Of a stretch of DNA of 64,000 bases, positions 1-10,421 are shown in pieces. The notes beneath the pieces are model-generated. The model had not been told where the DNA came from, ran no database searches, and worked only from the letters and a program-made list of their open reading frames with translations. The stretch is from Bathynomus jamesi (lineage: Eukaryota > Arthropoda > Malacostraca > Isopoda > Cirolanidae), in NCBI GenBank assembly GCA_023014485.1, contig JAJOZX010000872.1, forward strand, positions 861,001 to 925,000, written 5' to 3'. Position 1 is the first letter of the stretch. Every line of letters starts with the position of its first letter. The translations under genes were made by a program, and so were the position numbers.

Positions 1-156
1 GAACATTTTTTTAAGCTTAATTTAATAATATTGGTTAGACACGCACCAGCTAAACTGCGCCACCAAACATTGAAGAGAAGAACTATGTGATATAAAGGAG
101 GCAATTCAGCGATGAGTCGCCTACCATACCACCACATCAGTGACCCATCCCATAAG

Positions 157-217
157 AGCAAAATGTGGAAGAGTCCATATTCACAGCCTGTGAATATGGA
201 CTCTTCCACATTTTGCT
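157..217. repeat. Perfect 61-bp palindrome (30-bp arms, 1-nt centre)
   Basis: Arms 157-186 and 188-217 are exact reverse complements around a single base at 187. The arm reads AGCAAAATGTGGAAGAGTCC and onwards. It has no recognisable transposon ends. It may be a hairpin remnant of a foldback element or a recent inverted duplication. Confidence 0.85.
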
Positions 218-417
218 GTGAATCAGACACAATGACAGATGACAGAATCAGTGAATTAGTGTGAAATTACTGTGAATCACAGCAAAATGAAGACTCACCA
301 AATTAATGAATGAGGAACACATGTCGAATAATTGAAAAGATTATACTATAAGTCTATCAGACTATCAGTCTATCACCAATGGTCAATTTATCAATTATAT
401 AAAAATAATACACTAAA

Positions 418-1968
418 TCAATAGCATACCCAATGCGCAGTGACTCCCATGAAACTGCGGTGATTAGTTGACCATATGTCGCATGTAACACACACATGGT
501 CAACTGCTGCCAGTTTTGCTTGTATGTCTTCCTTCATTGTACTGGTTGTTGTTGCAAGAGATCTAGCCAGGGTTAGGCTGACCATATTTCCTTGAGACAA
601 AAACGGGACATTGGGATGGCAAAAAAGGGACGGGGGTTATGTAATATTCTGTATTCATGAAAAAGTAAGTACATAAACATATTGAACTTACAATTATTCT
701 TCAGTGACAGAACCCATACAAAAACCCATACAAAATGGTACGTATGGTCAGCCTAGCCAGGGTGCATCTAGATGGCACCTGAACAGCCGGGTTGACGTCT
801 GAAAAAAATATTTAAAAATTAAAACAAATACAATAGATTAGCTATGGAAAAAATATCAAAATATTTAGCTAGGCTAGCGATAGTCTAATGTTCATACAAA
901 TAATATGATTAATTATTTTAATCAGATATTAGCTATGGAAAAAATAGCAAAATATTTGAGTTATACTAACATGAAAGAAGATCCTTAAATTCATGTAGTT
1001 CAACTAGGCTCAATGGTAGGAGCCCATTAGCCACAAGCGAGAGAATCTTCTTTTCAAGGATATCCTTGCATATTGGTGGTCCTGGTTTTTGCTTGGAAAT
1101 GTGGAACATGCTTAGTGTTGACTGCTTGGCAATTTTGGCAGGGCCAGCATTGCTGCCGCTGGCATCTTCTTCTTAGCTGGACGCTTGCGAGATTTCTTCT
1201 CCGATTCATATTCACCCAAAAGATCCGAATGTAGTTTCTGCACAAGAAAATAAATTATCATCATGCGGAGAGACTTCTTGAACACCCTGTATAATATTTA
1301 TCAGAGTATCAAACTTCTAGTTGAAATTAATACTTAACAAGATTCTAAAATTTTGTTATCTTTAACTAAAATTATTTTCACCATGATCAGTGCATTTTTA
1401 TCCTATGTTAAATTGAAAGCCGAATTTCGTCCTTCAGTAACTAAATAGGAGAAATTACAGACATGGATCAGACAGAGAGAAAGACAGATACACCTGGCGT
1501 TTTATTATAGTTGGATATCGGCAGTTTTTAATGTAGTTACTAGTCCATAATCTATTAATATCTGAAGTGCACAATATATTCAAATGGACGTCTATGTAAA
1601 TGTAGCATTAGTCTTGTATGGCACCAGTCACTTAAAATATGACTTGAACCATTATGTTAATGTTGCTACTTACTACTTAGTTACTAAGTAGTACTAACCC
1701 TGAGGTGCCTCAGAAGATTGCTTGTTGAGTCGAGGCCTGCAGACAGAATTGTAGTTTTCTTTGTACACTGCCTACAAATAACTTTGATACTGTTTCCAGT
1801 TTTTTCGACAATTTGAAAGTATTTTCCGTTCAATAGCACAGATTGATCCTTATTACCAACATTGTTATCTAAATATATTGAATACTGTTCTGGTGACAAC
1901 CTAGAATATTTGGTTCCCTTGGGAGCCTGTTGAAGTTGTAAAATTGCACTCATTATTAAAAAATTCAA
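418..1968 (-). pseudogene. hAT (ZBED-type) transposase relic, N-terminal half
   Basis: A decayed hAT-superfamily transposase read on the minus strand. At 1968-1684 a BED-finger-like segment shows the first zinc pair as CRQC and ends in SNLLRHL. At about 1245-960 there is a basic linker and a stretch resembling the usual hAT sentence LVANGLLPLSLVE. At 600-418 the strand region around the first catalytic aspartate reads CVTCDIWSTNHRSFMGVTAH, which is typical of ZBED1-like hAT transposases. The C-terminal half with the CxxH and dimerisation regions is absent. A 182-bp MITE splits the frame at 574-755. No intact frame longer than about 90 codons remains, so it is inactive. Family assignment comes from motif recognition only. 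Confidence 0.72.
574..755. mobile_element. 182-bp hAT-type MITE with 8-bp target duplication
   Basis: The ends are inverted repeats, TAGGCTGACCATA on the left and its complement on the right. The element is flanked by the exact 8-bp direct repeat GCCAGGGT at 566-573 and 756-763. An 8-bp duplication fits hAT. It is inserted in the older hAT transposase relic and carries no coding sequence. Confidence 0.85.
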
Positions 1969-2272
1969 TCTGTAAATAAAATATGTTTAGAATTAATTTA
2001 TTATGAATACGGACCTATAGGCTATATTTTATGCCTATATATAATAATATATTAATAGAACACTTTTAACATAATTGCACAGTAAATTACACTTTTTACG
2101 AGCCTAAATTCCACAGCAACTACACCTTCCATGAGCCCACGCATGACGCAAGTCACCCAACTAACAGAAAACATAAACAGTCGGTGTTGAACAAAGTTGC
2201 CACCAGATGTCGCTTGGACAAAAAACAAATGACATTCGCATAGCGGCATATTTAAGAATCTGAAATTAAAAG

Positions 2273-2415
2273 TGATCTTGAAGTCTAAAGTGATGATCAA
2301 GATCACAAGAAATAAAGTGATCTTAGATCAAGATCACCATAATAAAAGTGATCTTCAAGATCAAATCACGATCTTGATCTTCAAGATCACGATCTGATCT
2401 TGAAGATCAAGATCG
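2273..2415. repeat. GATC-dense simple repeat
   Basis: About 15 GATC tetramers occur in 143 bases, as variations on CAAGATCA, CTTGATCT and GTGATCTTGAAG. Many sit in local inverted repeats, so the stretch can fold on itself. It lies just outside a SINE-like segment. Confidence 0.8.
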
Positions 2416-2419
2416 TGCC

Positions 2420-2592
2420 CATCTCTGGCCATATATAACCTTGGTTAACCTTGGTTTCGCTTTCGCCCAAATTGGTTATTTTGATGAAGGTCAAGCTTGT
2501 CACTCCACCTTAGACCTACAATTTAACGTGGAATCCCAACCACACCCCACCAGCAGCCCAGCGCCTTAACCACTAGGCTACCTAGGGTACCT
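2420..2592 (-). repeat. tRNA-derived SINE-like fragment
   Basis: On the minus strand, TAGCCTAGTGG at 2580-2570 fits the polymerase III A-box consensus TRGYNNARNNG, and GGTTGGGATTCC at 2542-2531 is a decayed B-box. A body ending near GCGAAACCAAGG follows. It is probably a 5' tRNA-related SINE head. A functional tRNA is unlikely because no closed cloverleaf is apparent. Confidence 0.5.
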
Positions 2593-2629
2593 ATTTATCT
2601 ACCAACCAATTTCTTTTATTGTGTAGAAG

Positions 2630-2723
2630 GATGAACAGCTGGGTTTTGCTGCGCGCCGCCTGCCGTCGCCGGGTCTCGATCCCGGTACCGATGGATTCGT
2701 AGTCAGCAACGCTAACCACTACA

Positions 2724-2729
<6 letters not shown>
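2630..2729 (-). repeat. Second tRNA-derived SINE-like fragment
   Basis: On the minus strand, TGGTGTAGTGG at 2726-2716 matches the A-box. A B-box-like GGGATCGAGACCC lies about 30 bases further on, followed by a GC-rich body. The (TA)n tract directly abuts its 5' side. It differs in sequence from the neighbouring SINE-like fragment, so two tRNA-related repeats lie side by side. Confidence 0.5.
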
Positions 2730-2765
<36 letters not shown>

Positions 2766-2774
2766 TATATATAT
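2727..2774. repeat. (TA)n microsatellite
   Basis: Nearly pure TA dinucleotides. This is the first of a series of TA tracts that separate transposon fragments up to 10.05 kb. Confidence 0.95.
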
Positions 2775-2778
2775 CCCC

Positions 2779-3730
2779 TTAGGAGGGGACCATAAATGTC
2801 CCCACTTCTGGTTTCTCCACTACTGATACCAGGAATGCAGACCTGGGCTTGATGGCTTCACGCAGTTTTCTCATTAGCCGTGCATAGTAATCACCTGTAA
2901 TGGTGGCTCCTTTATCAAGGTAGTCAATGAGCACAACTCTCTTTGCATCCCAGAAAACAGAGGCTATGACCTTGCCAGCTGATGCTACAACACGAAACTT
3001 CTTGAGAGTTGGTGAAGACGGGTGTTTCCAAGACATGCTTTGTTGTTTTGACTCTGGATCGAAATGATGAATCCATGTTTCACCCATAGTAATAAACCTA
3101 GATAGAAATTTTTCTGACTTGCTGAAAAGGTCCAAACATTGTCTTGAAATTTGAACTCGAGTTCTTTTCTGGTTATCAGCCAACATTCGTGGCACCCATC
3201 TTGCAGGCACTTTTTTTAAGCTTTATATAATTTCTCTTAATATTGAACGTGTGCTGCCAAATGAAATGTCGACATTCTCACCTGTAAATAGAGCACTAAG
3301 TCGGCGATTATTCGTGACAGATCATTGACTTTTTGAACATTTTCTTCAGAAGTTGATGTTGATGGCCGTCCAGACCGTTCATCATCTTTGATCGACGTGT
3401 TGCCCCGTTTGAATTCCGCGCACCACTTTTTAACAGTAGAATAAGATGGGGCAGTCTACTAATGTGTGCTGCATATCTTCAAAAACGTTTTGGAGAGTCA
3501 TATTCTTCATAGAGAAATATTTAATGACGTCGTATATTTCAAATTTGTCCATTTTCATAAAGTTTATCACATTACTTCACATTACAACTTGTAAAACAAA
3601 AAATACTTTGATTAGCGTTTTTAAATTTTATATACATATTTAATAATAGTTGTACTAGATATGATGTAAATTTGATCTCGAAATACTCGTTATATCTAGG
3701 TCAGGCCGAGAACTTTTTGATCAATCCTCG
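2779..3730 (-). pseudogene. mariner transposase, broken and truncated
   Basis: Minus-strand mariner remnant. The N-terminal helix-turn-helix part lies at about 3555-3240 in shifted frames: near 3400 the remains of a KRGNTSIKDDERSGRPS-like mariner linker are readable. The main frame at 3210-2779 begins with a VPR-L motif and continues with TWIHHFDPESKQQSM and KKFRVVASAGKV, the block carrying the first catalytic aspartate, and then ITGDYYARLM. The second and third catalytic aspartates (the HDN and YSPDLAP blocks) are missing, because the copy stops at the TA microsatellite. The right terminal repeat survives at about 3695-3730, reading inward CGAGGATTGATCAAAAAGTT, with TA next to it as expected for this superfamily. 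Confidence 0.85.
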
Positions 3731-3743
3731 TATGTGTACACAC

Positions 3744-4286
3744 CGGGTGATTACAAATGATTTTCCCGATTTTAAACAGTTATTATGGAAAAACTAAAAG
3801 TTACAGCGAAAAGCAAGATGTACAAATAAAAAAGAACTCAGTTTTATTTACAAGCAATCGAAGTTCAAAATGAGATTTTGTGGCTTTGCAGACATCAAAG
3901 TGGTATTCTGTTTCCCACCATACATTTTATTGCATATCATACTTTTCTAACAGTCTCGCGTATCCTTTCCTTCAAATGTTCCAAAGTTGTTGCCATTGGT
4001 GGAATAAAAACTTCATCTTTGACATAGCCCCAGAGGAAGAAGTCAAGGGGGGTTAGATCGGGCCAAAGAATGGGCCCTCCACGCCCGATCCAATGATCAG
4101 GCAATTGCTCATTCAGGAATGTTGTAACTTCAAAAAGAGCCACAAAAGGAGCTCATATTGAACTTCAGTCGCTTGTAAGTAAAACTTTTTGAGTCTTTCT
4201 TTGTACATATATCTTGCTTTTTGCTGTAGGGTTGTTAGTTTTTCATAATAAATGTTTAAAATCGGGAAGATCATTTGTAATCACCC

Positions 4287-4287
<1 letters not shown>
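3744..4287 (-). mobile_element. Internally deleted Tc1/mariner-superfamily element
   Basis: A 544-bp unit with about 50-bp terminal inverted repeats that differ at only a few positions. Both ends read CGGGTGATTACAAATGAT inward and then a CCCGATTTTAAACA block. Between them, a 68-codon minus-strand piece at 4143-3937 carries WIGRGGPILWPDLTPLDFFL, the D...SPDLTPLDFFLWG block that holds a late catalytic aspartate in IS630/Tc1/mariner transposases. The rest of the transposase is missing, so this is a non-autonomous deletion derivative. It lies 14 bases from the mariner terminus on one side and directly against (TA)n on the other. Confidence 0.85.

Positions 4288-4346
<59 letters not shown>
4288..4346. 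repeat. (TA)n microsatellite
   Basis: Pure TA repeat between the Tc1-like element and the 3' end of the CR1-like LINE. It may be the tail of the LINE or its target. Confidence 0.95.
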
Positions 4347-4348
<2 letters not shown>

Positions 4349-5844
4349 CTTACCTTATGAACCTTACGTTGTTTCGTGCGTTGGTCTCTCTTCACACGGA
4401 GGTCAAGCTGGTGGCCCCGCCTCTAGGTCTGGCCTGGTGGAGGAGCGAGTTGCTTTCTTGCGCTCTCCACCGTACATAGCCAGGCACGCCCGGCTCATCT
4501 GGTACTGTCCTGAGCCAGGCATCCAGTCTTTTCTTGAAGACTTCAACTTTGACCCCCGTTACGTTTCTGAGGTCCTTAGGAAGCTGGTTGAAAAGTCTTG
4601 GCCCCCTGACAACCAAGCTATTTTCCTTCAGGGTTGAGGAGGTCCCTTGTCGTGCCTTTAATTTGGGAACACTACACATTCTGCGTTTCCTATTTTCCAG
4701 TGTTGTTTGAATGGTAATTGGGTTTAGTTTTAGGTTTGGTACCAGTTTTTCGATCATTTTCCATATGTAGATTATGATGTACCTCTCTCTTCTTCTTTCC
4801 AGTGAGTACAGATTTAGTTTACGTAGTCTTTCCCAGTAGTTGAGTTCTTTGCAGCCATCAATCTTGGCTGTGAAATGCCTTTGCGTTTCTTCTAGTTTAT
4901 TAGTTTCTTCCTTTTTATATGGGGACGTCAAAACTGAGCAGTATTCAAGTTTTGGTATAATCTGTTTTTAGCAGGGGAATCATTACTGTCCTGTCCCTTC
5001 TCTTGAACGTTCTTAGAACCTGTCCGGCGACTCTTTTTGCTTTATTTATCGCTATCTGATTTTGTTTCGAATTTCGCATCTGTCATTATTATCCCGAGAT
5101 CAATCGCTTTCATGCTTCTCTGAATTTCCTGTCTATCTGGAGCATAATATGCAGTCTGTTTAAGTTCTTTTCTACCATATCTCAAGAGCTGAAATTTCTC
5201 GGCGTTGAATGACATGTTTTGTCTTCTGACCATTTGTATATTTTGTTCGTGTCCCTCTGCAAGGCCTCCACGTCATGTACATCGCTGATTTTTCTGATCT
5301 TTGTATCGTCTGCAAAGGATGTTACTATACTATTTCTGTTTACTCCGCTGTCTATGTCTGTTAGCATGATAATGAACAGGAGTGGGGCCAGTACTGTCCC
5401 TTGTGGTACTGAGCTGCGTACTTCCGATTCTGATGATGATATACCTTGAATTTTGACGACCTGCAGACGATCACTAAGGAAGTTGTAGATCCATTTTCCC
5501 ACTTTGCCTGTTATTCCCATGTCTTTAATTTTATGTGCTATTATACCATGGTCACATTTATCGAAAGCTTTAGCAAAATCTGTGTTGTCATTGTCATAGT
5601 TGTCATTGCCTTCCAATGCATCTAGGATATTGTTGTAGTGCTCTATTAGTTGTGATAGGCATGATCTACCTGACCGGAATCCATGCTGATTTTCGTTGAA
5701 TCTTTCCCGTGTCTCCAGGAAATCATAAATTTTCTCTCTAACTATTCTTTCAAATACTTTGGTGAGGTGGGACGTCAATGACACTGGTCTATAGTTCTTT
5801 GCTTGAGATCTGTCCCCTCCTTTATATATAGGGACAATGTTTGC
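4347..5844 (-). mobile_element. CR1/L2-like non-LTR retrotransposon, 5'-truncated
   Basis: Minus-strand reverse transcriptase fragment. From 5844 the frame reads KGGDRSQAKNYRPVSLTS. It continues at 5784-5182 with HGFRSGRSCLSQL, FAKAFDKCDHGII, SSVPQGTVLAPLLFI and the catalytic box FADDTKI. Frames at 5233-5042 and 4931-4392 hold the thumb and the C-terminal ...LVPNLKLNP...TSSTLKENSLVVRGPRLFNQLP part. That order and the lack of an RNase H domain fit the CR1/L2/Jockey side of the LINE tree. The endonuclease and ORF1 are missing. Frameshifts near 5200 and 4950 inactivate it. Both ends touch TA microsatellites. Confidence 0.85.
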
Positions 5845-5866
5845 TCATATATATATATATATATTA
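5845..5866. repeat. (TA)n microsatellite
   Basis: Short TA tract between the truncated LINE and the left terminus of the next DNA transposon. Confidence 0.9.
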
Positions 5867-8548
5867 GGGTGGTCCAAAAAGTTAAAGCATCGACTAAGTT
5901 CTCTCCACAAGGTTGGTTTTATGCCTCTTGGTGTGGACAGTATTTGTGCAAAGTTTCACGTTATTCGGTTAATATTTAGGGGTCGCCCCACTTGCCCCCT
6001 TTTTGAAAATTTGGGAACATATATAGACAACTGAATAACAATTTTTTTTTGGTTCTCAAAGAATATGAAAGAAAACAGTAAGACAATAGGACATGATAAT
6101 GGGTGTATCTTCATTATTTCTTCTGCATCAGAGTCGCCTTGGATGGTATTGGTATCTGTTTTCGGTGGGCGGCTACGAGTTGTATGAGGTACTGCTTCTG
6201 GTCCTCGTTTCGTGTCAAAGTGTCATTGTAGCGTTGTGCGAGAGCAATACCTCGCTCGGCAGCATCATTGACGACTTTCATCTTTAAGGCGCGATCTCTA
6301 AGTTCCCTGTAGTTCTTGTCATTTGGCCATTCCCGTGGATTTTTTTGAAGTAACTGGCGCGCTTCCTCCTTACCTCCAGCTTTCAAGGCATCAAAGAGGG
6401 TCAATGTCCTTTTCGTGACGAAGGATGCCACATCATTTTCAACACCAGCTTCCGCCATGTCGATTCGTCGGGGGCAGCCATTCTTTTGGGGATGTTGGAG
6501 GTGTTGAACCATTCTCCTTTTGGTATCAGGATCGATCCTATTATCGAAGAAGGCCAGTCCAATCAGATGCTCGACAAGTACCACAGGTGGCGTCTTAGAG
6601 CTGTCTTCGCCGCTTGTGCAGCTCCTCCGTGTGGATATTTTTCCAGAAGATGCAGCATTTTGAGATCATTGAGAGGAGCTTGTGTCCCCATTGGCGCTTC
6701 ATGCCAGTACTTGACGTAAATCAGACTGACAAATAAAGCCAGCTGAGTCACGTTTCGTTCTTCGCGTGCTGTGAGCTTGAATTGATAGTGAAAGAGGTAG
6801 ATTTTGAGCGCATAAATCGCCTTCGCCATCCATCTCGCGTGGTGCATGGGACCCGGAGCTCGGATAAAGAGTTGACCACCAGTCTTTCCCCCCAGGAAGA
6901 GCAAAGATAGTTCAAGGAACTCCTTGTAGTCGTCACGAGATTGGCTTGCCTGAAGAGCGTTAGGTAAGTAAGTGAGCATCTCTTTTCTCATCTCTTGGAG
7001 TTGAGGGTTCTCGAACAAGCTGTCCGATGCTGAGACAAATGCTTCGTGGGAGAGAGATGGCCATTCCTTTTGAAATCGCTTAAAAAGGCCTGTTTCAGGA
7101 CTTCCTGTTGAGCCAAATATTGAGGCAAAGACATCAGCAAGTACGACTTCAAGTATATGATGTCGACAACCGATCCAAACTAGCTCGTGACCCAATGCTT
7201 CTTCAATCCTGACACAGGCTCCGCGATGTAAACCCGTGTTTGACGCAGTGGTATCGAAGACGAGACCTCTCACATGCTGTTCCACGTTCATAATTTCATA
7301 GTTTGAAGGCATGCCTGGGCCTGTGCTTCTCCAGTTCCTTGTTTCATCTTTGGGACACCAAGCAGCTTCTCCTGTCCATTGAATGTTATAAGGATTGCTA
7401 TCCGATGCACATTCGTCTTCTTCCCTTCAATGCCGGGGAGAAGCTTTCCGTCCCAATGGAGAAGGACAGGGTCTTCTAGAGAGAATGATTCTAGGTCTTC
7501 TCGAGCTGCCTGTTCTCGCCCACTTTCTCTGTAGCGATGAATAGAGCTCCGAGAGCACGTCATCCCAGACAGATCATGCCCCGCGGCCTGTAATACAGCT
7601 CCAGTTACGAAAACAGCATTCCGGTCAGAAAGATTGGTGCGATCCATTGCTCCAATGACTTCTGGAGATTGGAAAATGTTCGTAACCTTGTTCTTGGGAC
7701 GCTTTGGTGCCGGAGCTTCAGACGAAGAAGGAATCGGAACCGATGGTCTATAGTCGTCGTCGTCTTGCGAAAAAAGGGAAGAAGAAGAAGAGGAAAGATC
7801 AATTGATGACACTCCTGCTTCTTCCAAATCTTTCTGTGTTGCTTCATGCCTTGCCTTCCTCTTGGCTTCCTTCTCCATTCTGGATAGCTTTCTGTCCTCT
7901 TGTGTAGTCGTTTCCTTATCAATGCCAGCCATGCTGCAAGAATTGACGTCCTTGCGCTGCATGGACAGGAAATTTCGGTCCTCAACGTTGACGATTGTGC
8001 TCATGGCATCACTGGTTGCGATGTCAAACAGTTCCTGGATGTCCGCTTTGAAGATGTCTTCATTCATTCTATCGCTGGCACGTTGCCTGGTCCTGTGCTT
8101 CTTGAGTGTTTTGTAGCGGTCTAAAAGCTTTGAAAGCTTACGGACACAGGAGTCGATCCGTTGAGTTGGGATCCGCGCTCGGGTCCAGACTTCAATCACC
8201 CTCTGGCATGCCTGGTTCAGACTGTCGGAGGTGGTTTGCTTTTGATTGATGTGGTGGTATTGCCCCAAGAGGAGGGCGTCAAGGCATGTAGGGAGCCTTG
8301 ACGTGGATAAAGTTCCAGTTGCCATCCCTAGAAGCCAAACTTTTGAAATTGATCGAGTTTGAGCCATCGGACCTACGGAAGAAAAAGTACATTATATAAT
8401 ATATATTCAGAGTGGGGCGACCTCTAAATATTCACCAATCACGCTGCAATTTTGCACAGACCATGTGGACACTAAATGGACAAAAACCACACTTGTGGAG
8501 ACTATCTAAGACAATTTTGAAATTTCCCCCTATGGATTTGGACCACCC
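5867..8548 (-). mobile_element. 2.7-kb DNA transposon of unassigned superfamily
   Basis: Both ends read GGGTGGTCCAAA inward (5867 and 8548). The similarity continues imperfectly for roughly 170 bases, with shared blocks such as GGGGTCGCCCCACT near 5980 and its complement near 8410. It sits between two TA microsatellites, which hide any target duplication. It encodes one long minus-strand transposase-like protein (see 6114-8367). The copy looks complete from end to end but is coded in three frames. Confidence 0.78.
6114..8367 (-). pseudogene. Transposase-like protein with RNase H-fold motifs, unassigned family
   Basis: About 740 residues in three overlapping minus-strand frames: 8367-7288 (start, 359 codons), 7312-6563 (249) and 6584-6114 (156, true stop). 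The first part is charged, with a serine run SIDLSSSSSSLFS and an acidic patch. I read a catalytic layout: aspartate 1 in LLHWDGKLLPG, aspartate 2 in GLVFDTTASNTGLHRGAC, a CxxH-type insert CRHHILEVVLADVF, and a late glutamate in VVNDAAERGIALAQRYND. A D, D, C/DxxH, E order occurs in hAT, Kolobok, P and related transposases, but the surrounding sequence matches none that I can name. It is an arthropod-type repeat family I recognise only as uncharacterised. Two frameshifts (near 7300 and 6570) make this copy non-functional. Confidence 0.7.
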
Positions 8549-8591
8549 TATATATATATAATATATATATATATATTATATATATATATAT
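8549..8591. repeat. (TA)n microsatellite
   Basis: Interrupted TA tract between the unassigned DNA transposon and the foldback repeat. Confidence 0.9.
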
Positions 8592-9465
8592 GTTAAACAC
8601 AGACCGTGCATGGAACAAGGAACTCTTCTGGGAAAATTAAATCCACTATAGTCCGAATAAGTAATGGTAAATGACAAATACCATAGTTTTTCTTTTTCAT
8701 GATGCTAGCCGGACGTGGGCAACGGGTCTCTCGCAAAGAGGTCCCATAAATATAGCTTTCCTCACCAGCTATCTGCAAAGCAGACAGGATCCAGCTTTGG
8801 GACATGGAGGGAAGCTATATTTATGGGACCTCTCTGCGAGAGACCCGTTGCCCACGTCGGGCTAGCATCATGAAAAAGAAAAACTATGGTATTTGTCATT
8901 TACCATTACTTATTCGGACTATAGTGGATTTAATTTTCCCAGAAGAGTTCCTTGTTCCATGCACGGTCTGTGTTTAACATATAAGTTTCTCAGGGGACCA
9001 TTCTGAGTTTGTGTATATTAAACGGACGTGTTACGTGCCTTGAAAAGTGGACGCTCAATGTCCCGGTTGAGGTTTAAGTTGTTTTTTTTTGGCTAAAAAT
9101 ACAATAGTTACCCCTTTTTCTTTGATTTATTCAATCCGACGTGAATGCAACGAGTCTTTTACTTATATAGAGGTTCTGAATGTAGTGGGACTAGGCTTGC
9201 TTTAAACCCTAGATCCATGTCCCAAAGCTGGATCCTGTCTGCTTTGCAGATAGCTGGTGAGGGAAGCTATATTTATGGGACCTCTTTGCGAGAGACCCGT
9301 TGCCCACGTCGGGCTAGCATCATGAAAAAGAAAAACTGGTATTTGTCATTTACCATTACTTATTCGGACTATAGTGGATTTAATTTTCCCAGAAGAGTTC
9401 CTTGTTCCATGCACGGTCTGTGTTTAACATATAAGTTTCTCAGGGGACCATTCTGAGTTTGTGTA
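8592..9465. repeat. Foldback repeat: inverted pair plus a third direct copy
   Basis: The arms 8592-8762 and 8807-8978 are nearly perfect inverted copies of about 171 bp around a 44-nt loop. The loop contains its own small palindrome, TCTGCAAAGCAGA. The whole left arm plus loop recurs in the complementary orientation at about 9213-9437, and the tail of the right arm (CATATAAGTTTCTCAGGGG and onward) recurs at about 9428-9465. So one unit of about 250 bp is present three times, once inverted. I see no coding meaning. Frames through it are by-products of the inverted copies. Confidence 0.85.
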
Positions 9466-9541
9466 TATATATATATATATATTATATATTATATATATAT
9501 ATATATATATCTATATATATATATATAATATATATATATAC
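9466..9541. repeat. (TA)n microsatellite
   Basis: Imperfect TA tract that ends the third copy of the foldback unit. Confidence 0.9.
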
Positions 9542-9924
9542 ACCGGCAAACCGGATACCCGTCCGTTTGACTCATCGGGTACCCGGGTAAATTGAACTAA
9601 TTACTAATTTTCAATCAATATATATATATATATATATATATATTTTTTTAGTTCAGGAAGAACCGATTCGCCTCTATTTAAAGGGCATATCTCAGCGGAA
9701 AAACAAAGAAAAAGTGAGAGGAAAGACAGAGGAAAAAGAAAGGGTGGAGGGGACAGTCGAAGTGGAAAAAGACCAAGGATGACAAGGACTGCAGGGTCGA
9801 GCCCCATCATCCTTGGGTGCTAGGGCCGGGAGGGCGCACGTGAAACCTCCAGGAACAAGCACGTACAAACGAGCACAAAGAGCACTCAAGAGCACGAGCT
9901 TAGAACCCCCTTGCGGGGTAAATT
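9542..9924. other. Unidentified islands between TA tracts
   Basis: Two unique-looking islands (about 9542-9617 and 9647-9924) separated by a TA tract. The second is purine-rich, has a TATTTAAAGG box near 9678, and a polymerase III B-box-like GGGTCGAGCCCC near 9796. It could be a SINE or a solo terminal repeat, but I cannot name either island. Confidence 0.35.
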
Positions 9925-9935
9925 ATATATATATC

Positions 9936-9967
<32 letters not shown>

Positions 9968-9979
9968 ATATATATAGTG

Positions 9980-10047
<68 letters not shown>
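9925..10047. repeat. (TA)n/(GT)n compound microsatellite
   Basis: Long TA tract with a short GTGTGTGTG interruption near 9983. It is the last of the TA tracts that separate the elements from 2.7 kb on. Confidence 0.95.
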
Positions 10048-10049
<2 letters not shown>

Positions 10050-10421
10050 TTTCTTTCAATTAAGCTTAAACCTACAAGCTACAGTATAGTTTTGATAACT
10101 TTTCAATTTTTATACTTCAAGCCAAAAAATATAAATGAGTACACATAGTCAATGAAATAATTGCTGAATGTTATAAGAACAAAGAAAACTATCTAGCATA
10201 CCTGTAAAAATTAAAGATGATTTTATATTAATGTTCGGCCTTGGCCCTCCTAGAGCAGTGTTTCTCAACCTTTTTTTGTGCTGGACACACGTTTTGACAC
10301 GAGACAAATTCGCGATCACACTTTTTGAATGGTGATGCAGCATAATTGAGCTGAAAAACGGCTTCCGAACTATTTCCCACGTGACAATAAGAAGTTGCTA
10401 AGAAGTGGATACTTAATCCCA

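Noticed and set aside
2630..2729. A functional tRNA gene
   Set aside because: A and B boxes are present, but the acceptor stem does not close and the sequence runs into a SINE-like body and a TA repeat.
4252..4479. 75-codon frame with an (IY)n run
   Set aside because: Translation of the TA microsatellite.
9145..9456. 103-codon frame in the foldback repeat
   Set aside because: It is created by the repeated unit and is also present in inverted form at 8593-8805. No domain, and it ends in the microsatellite.
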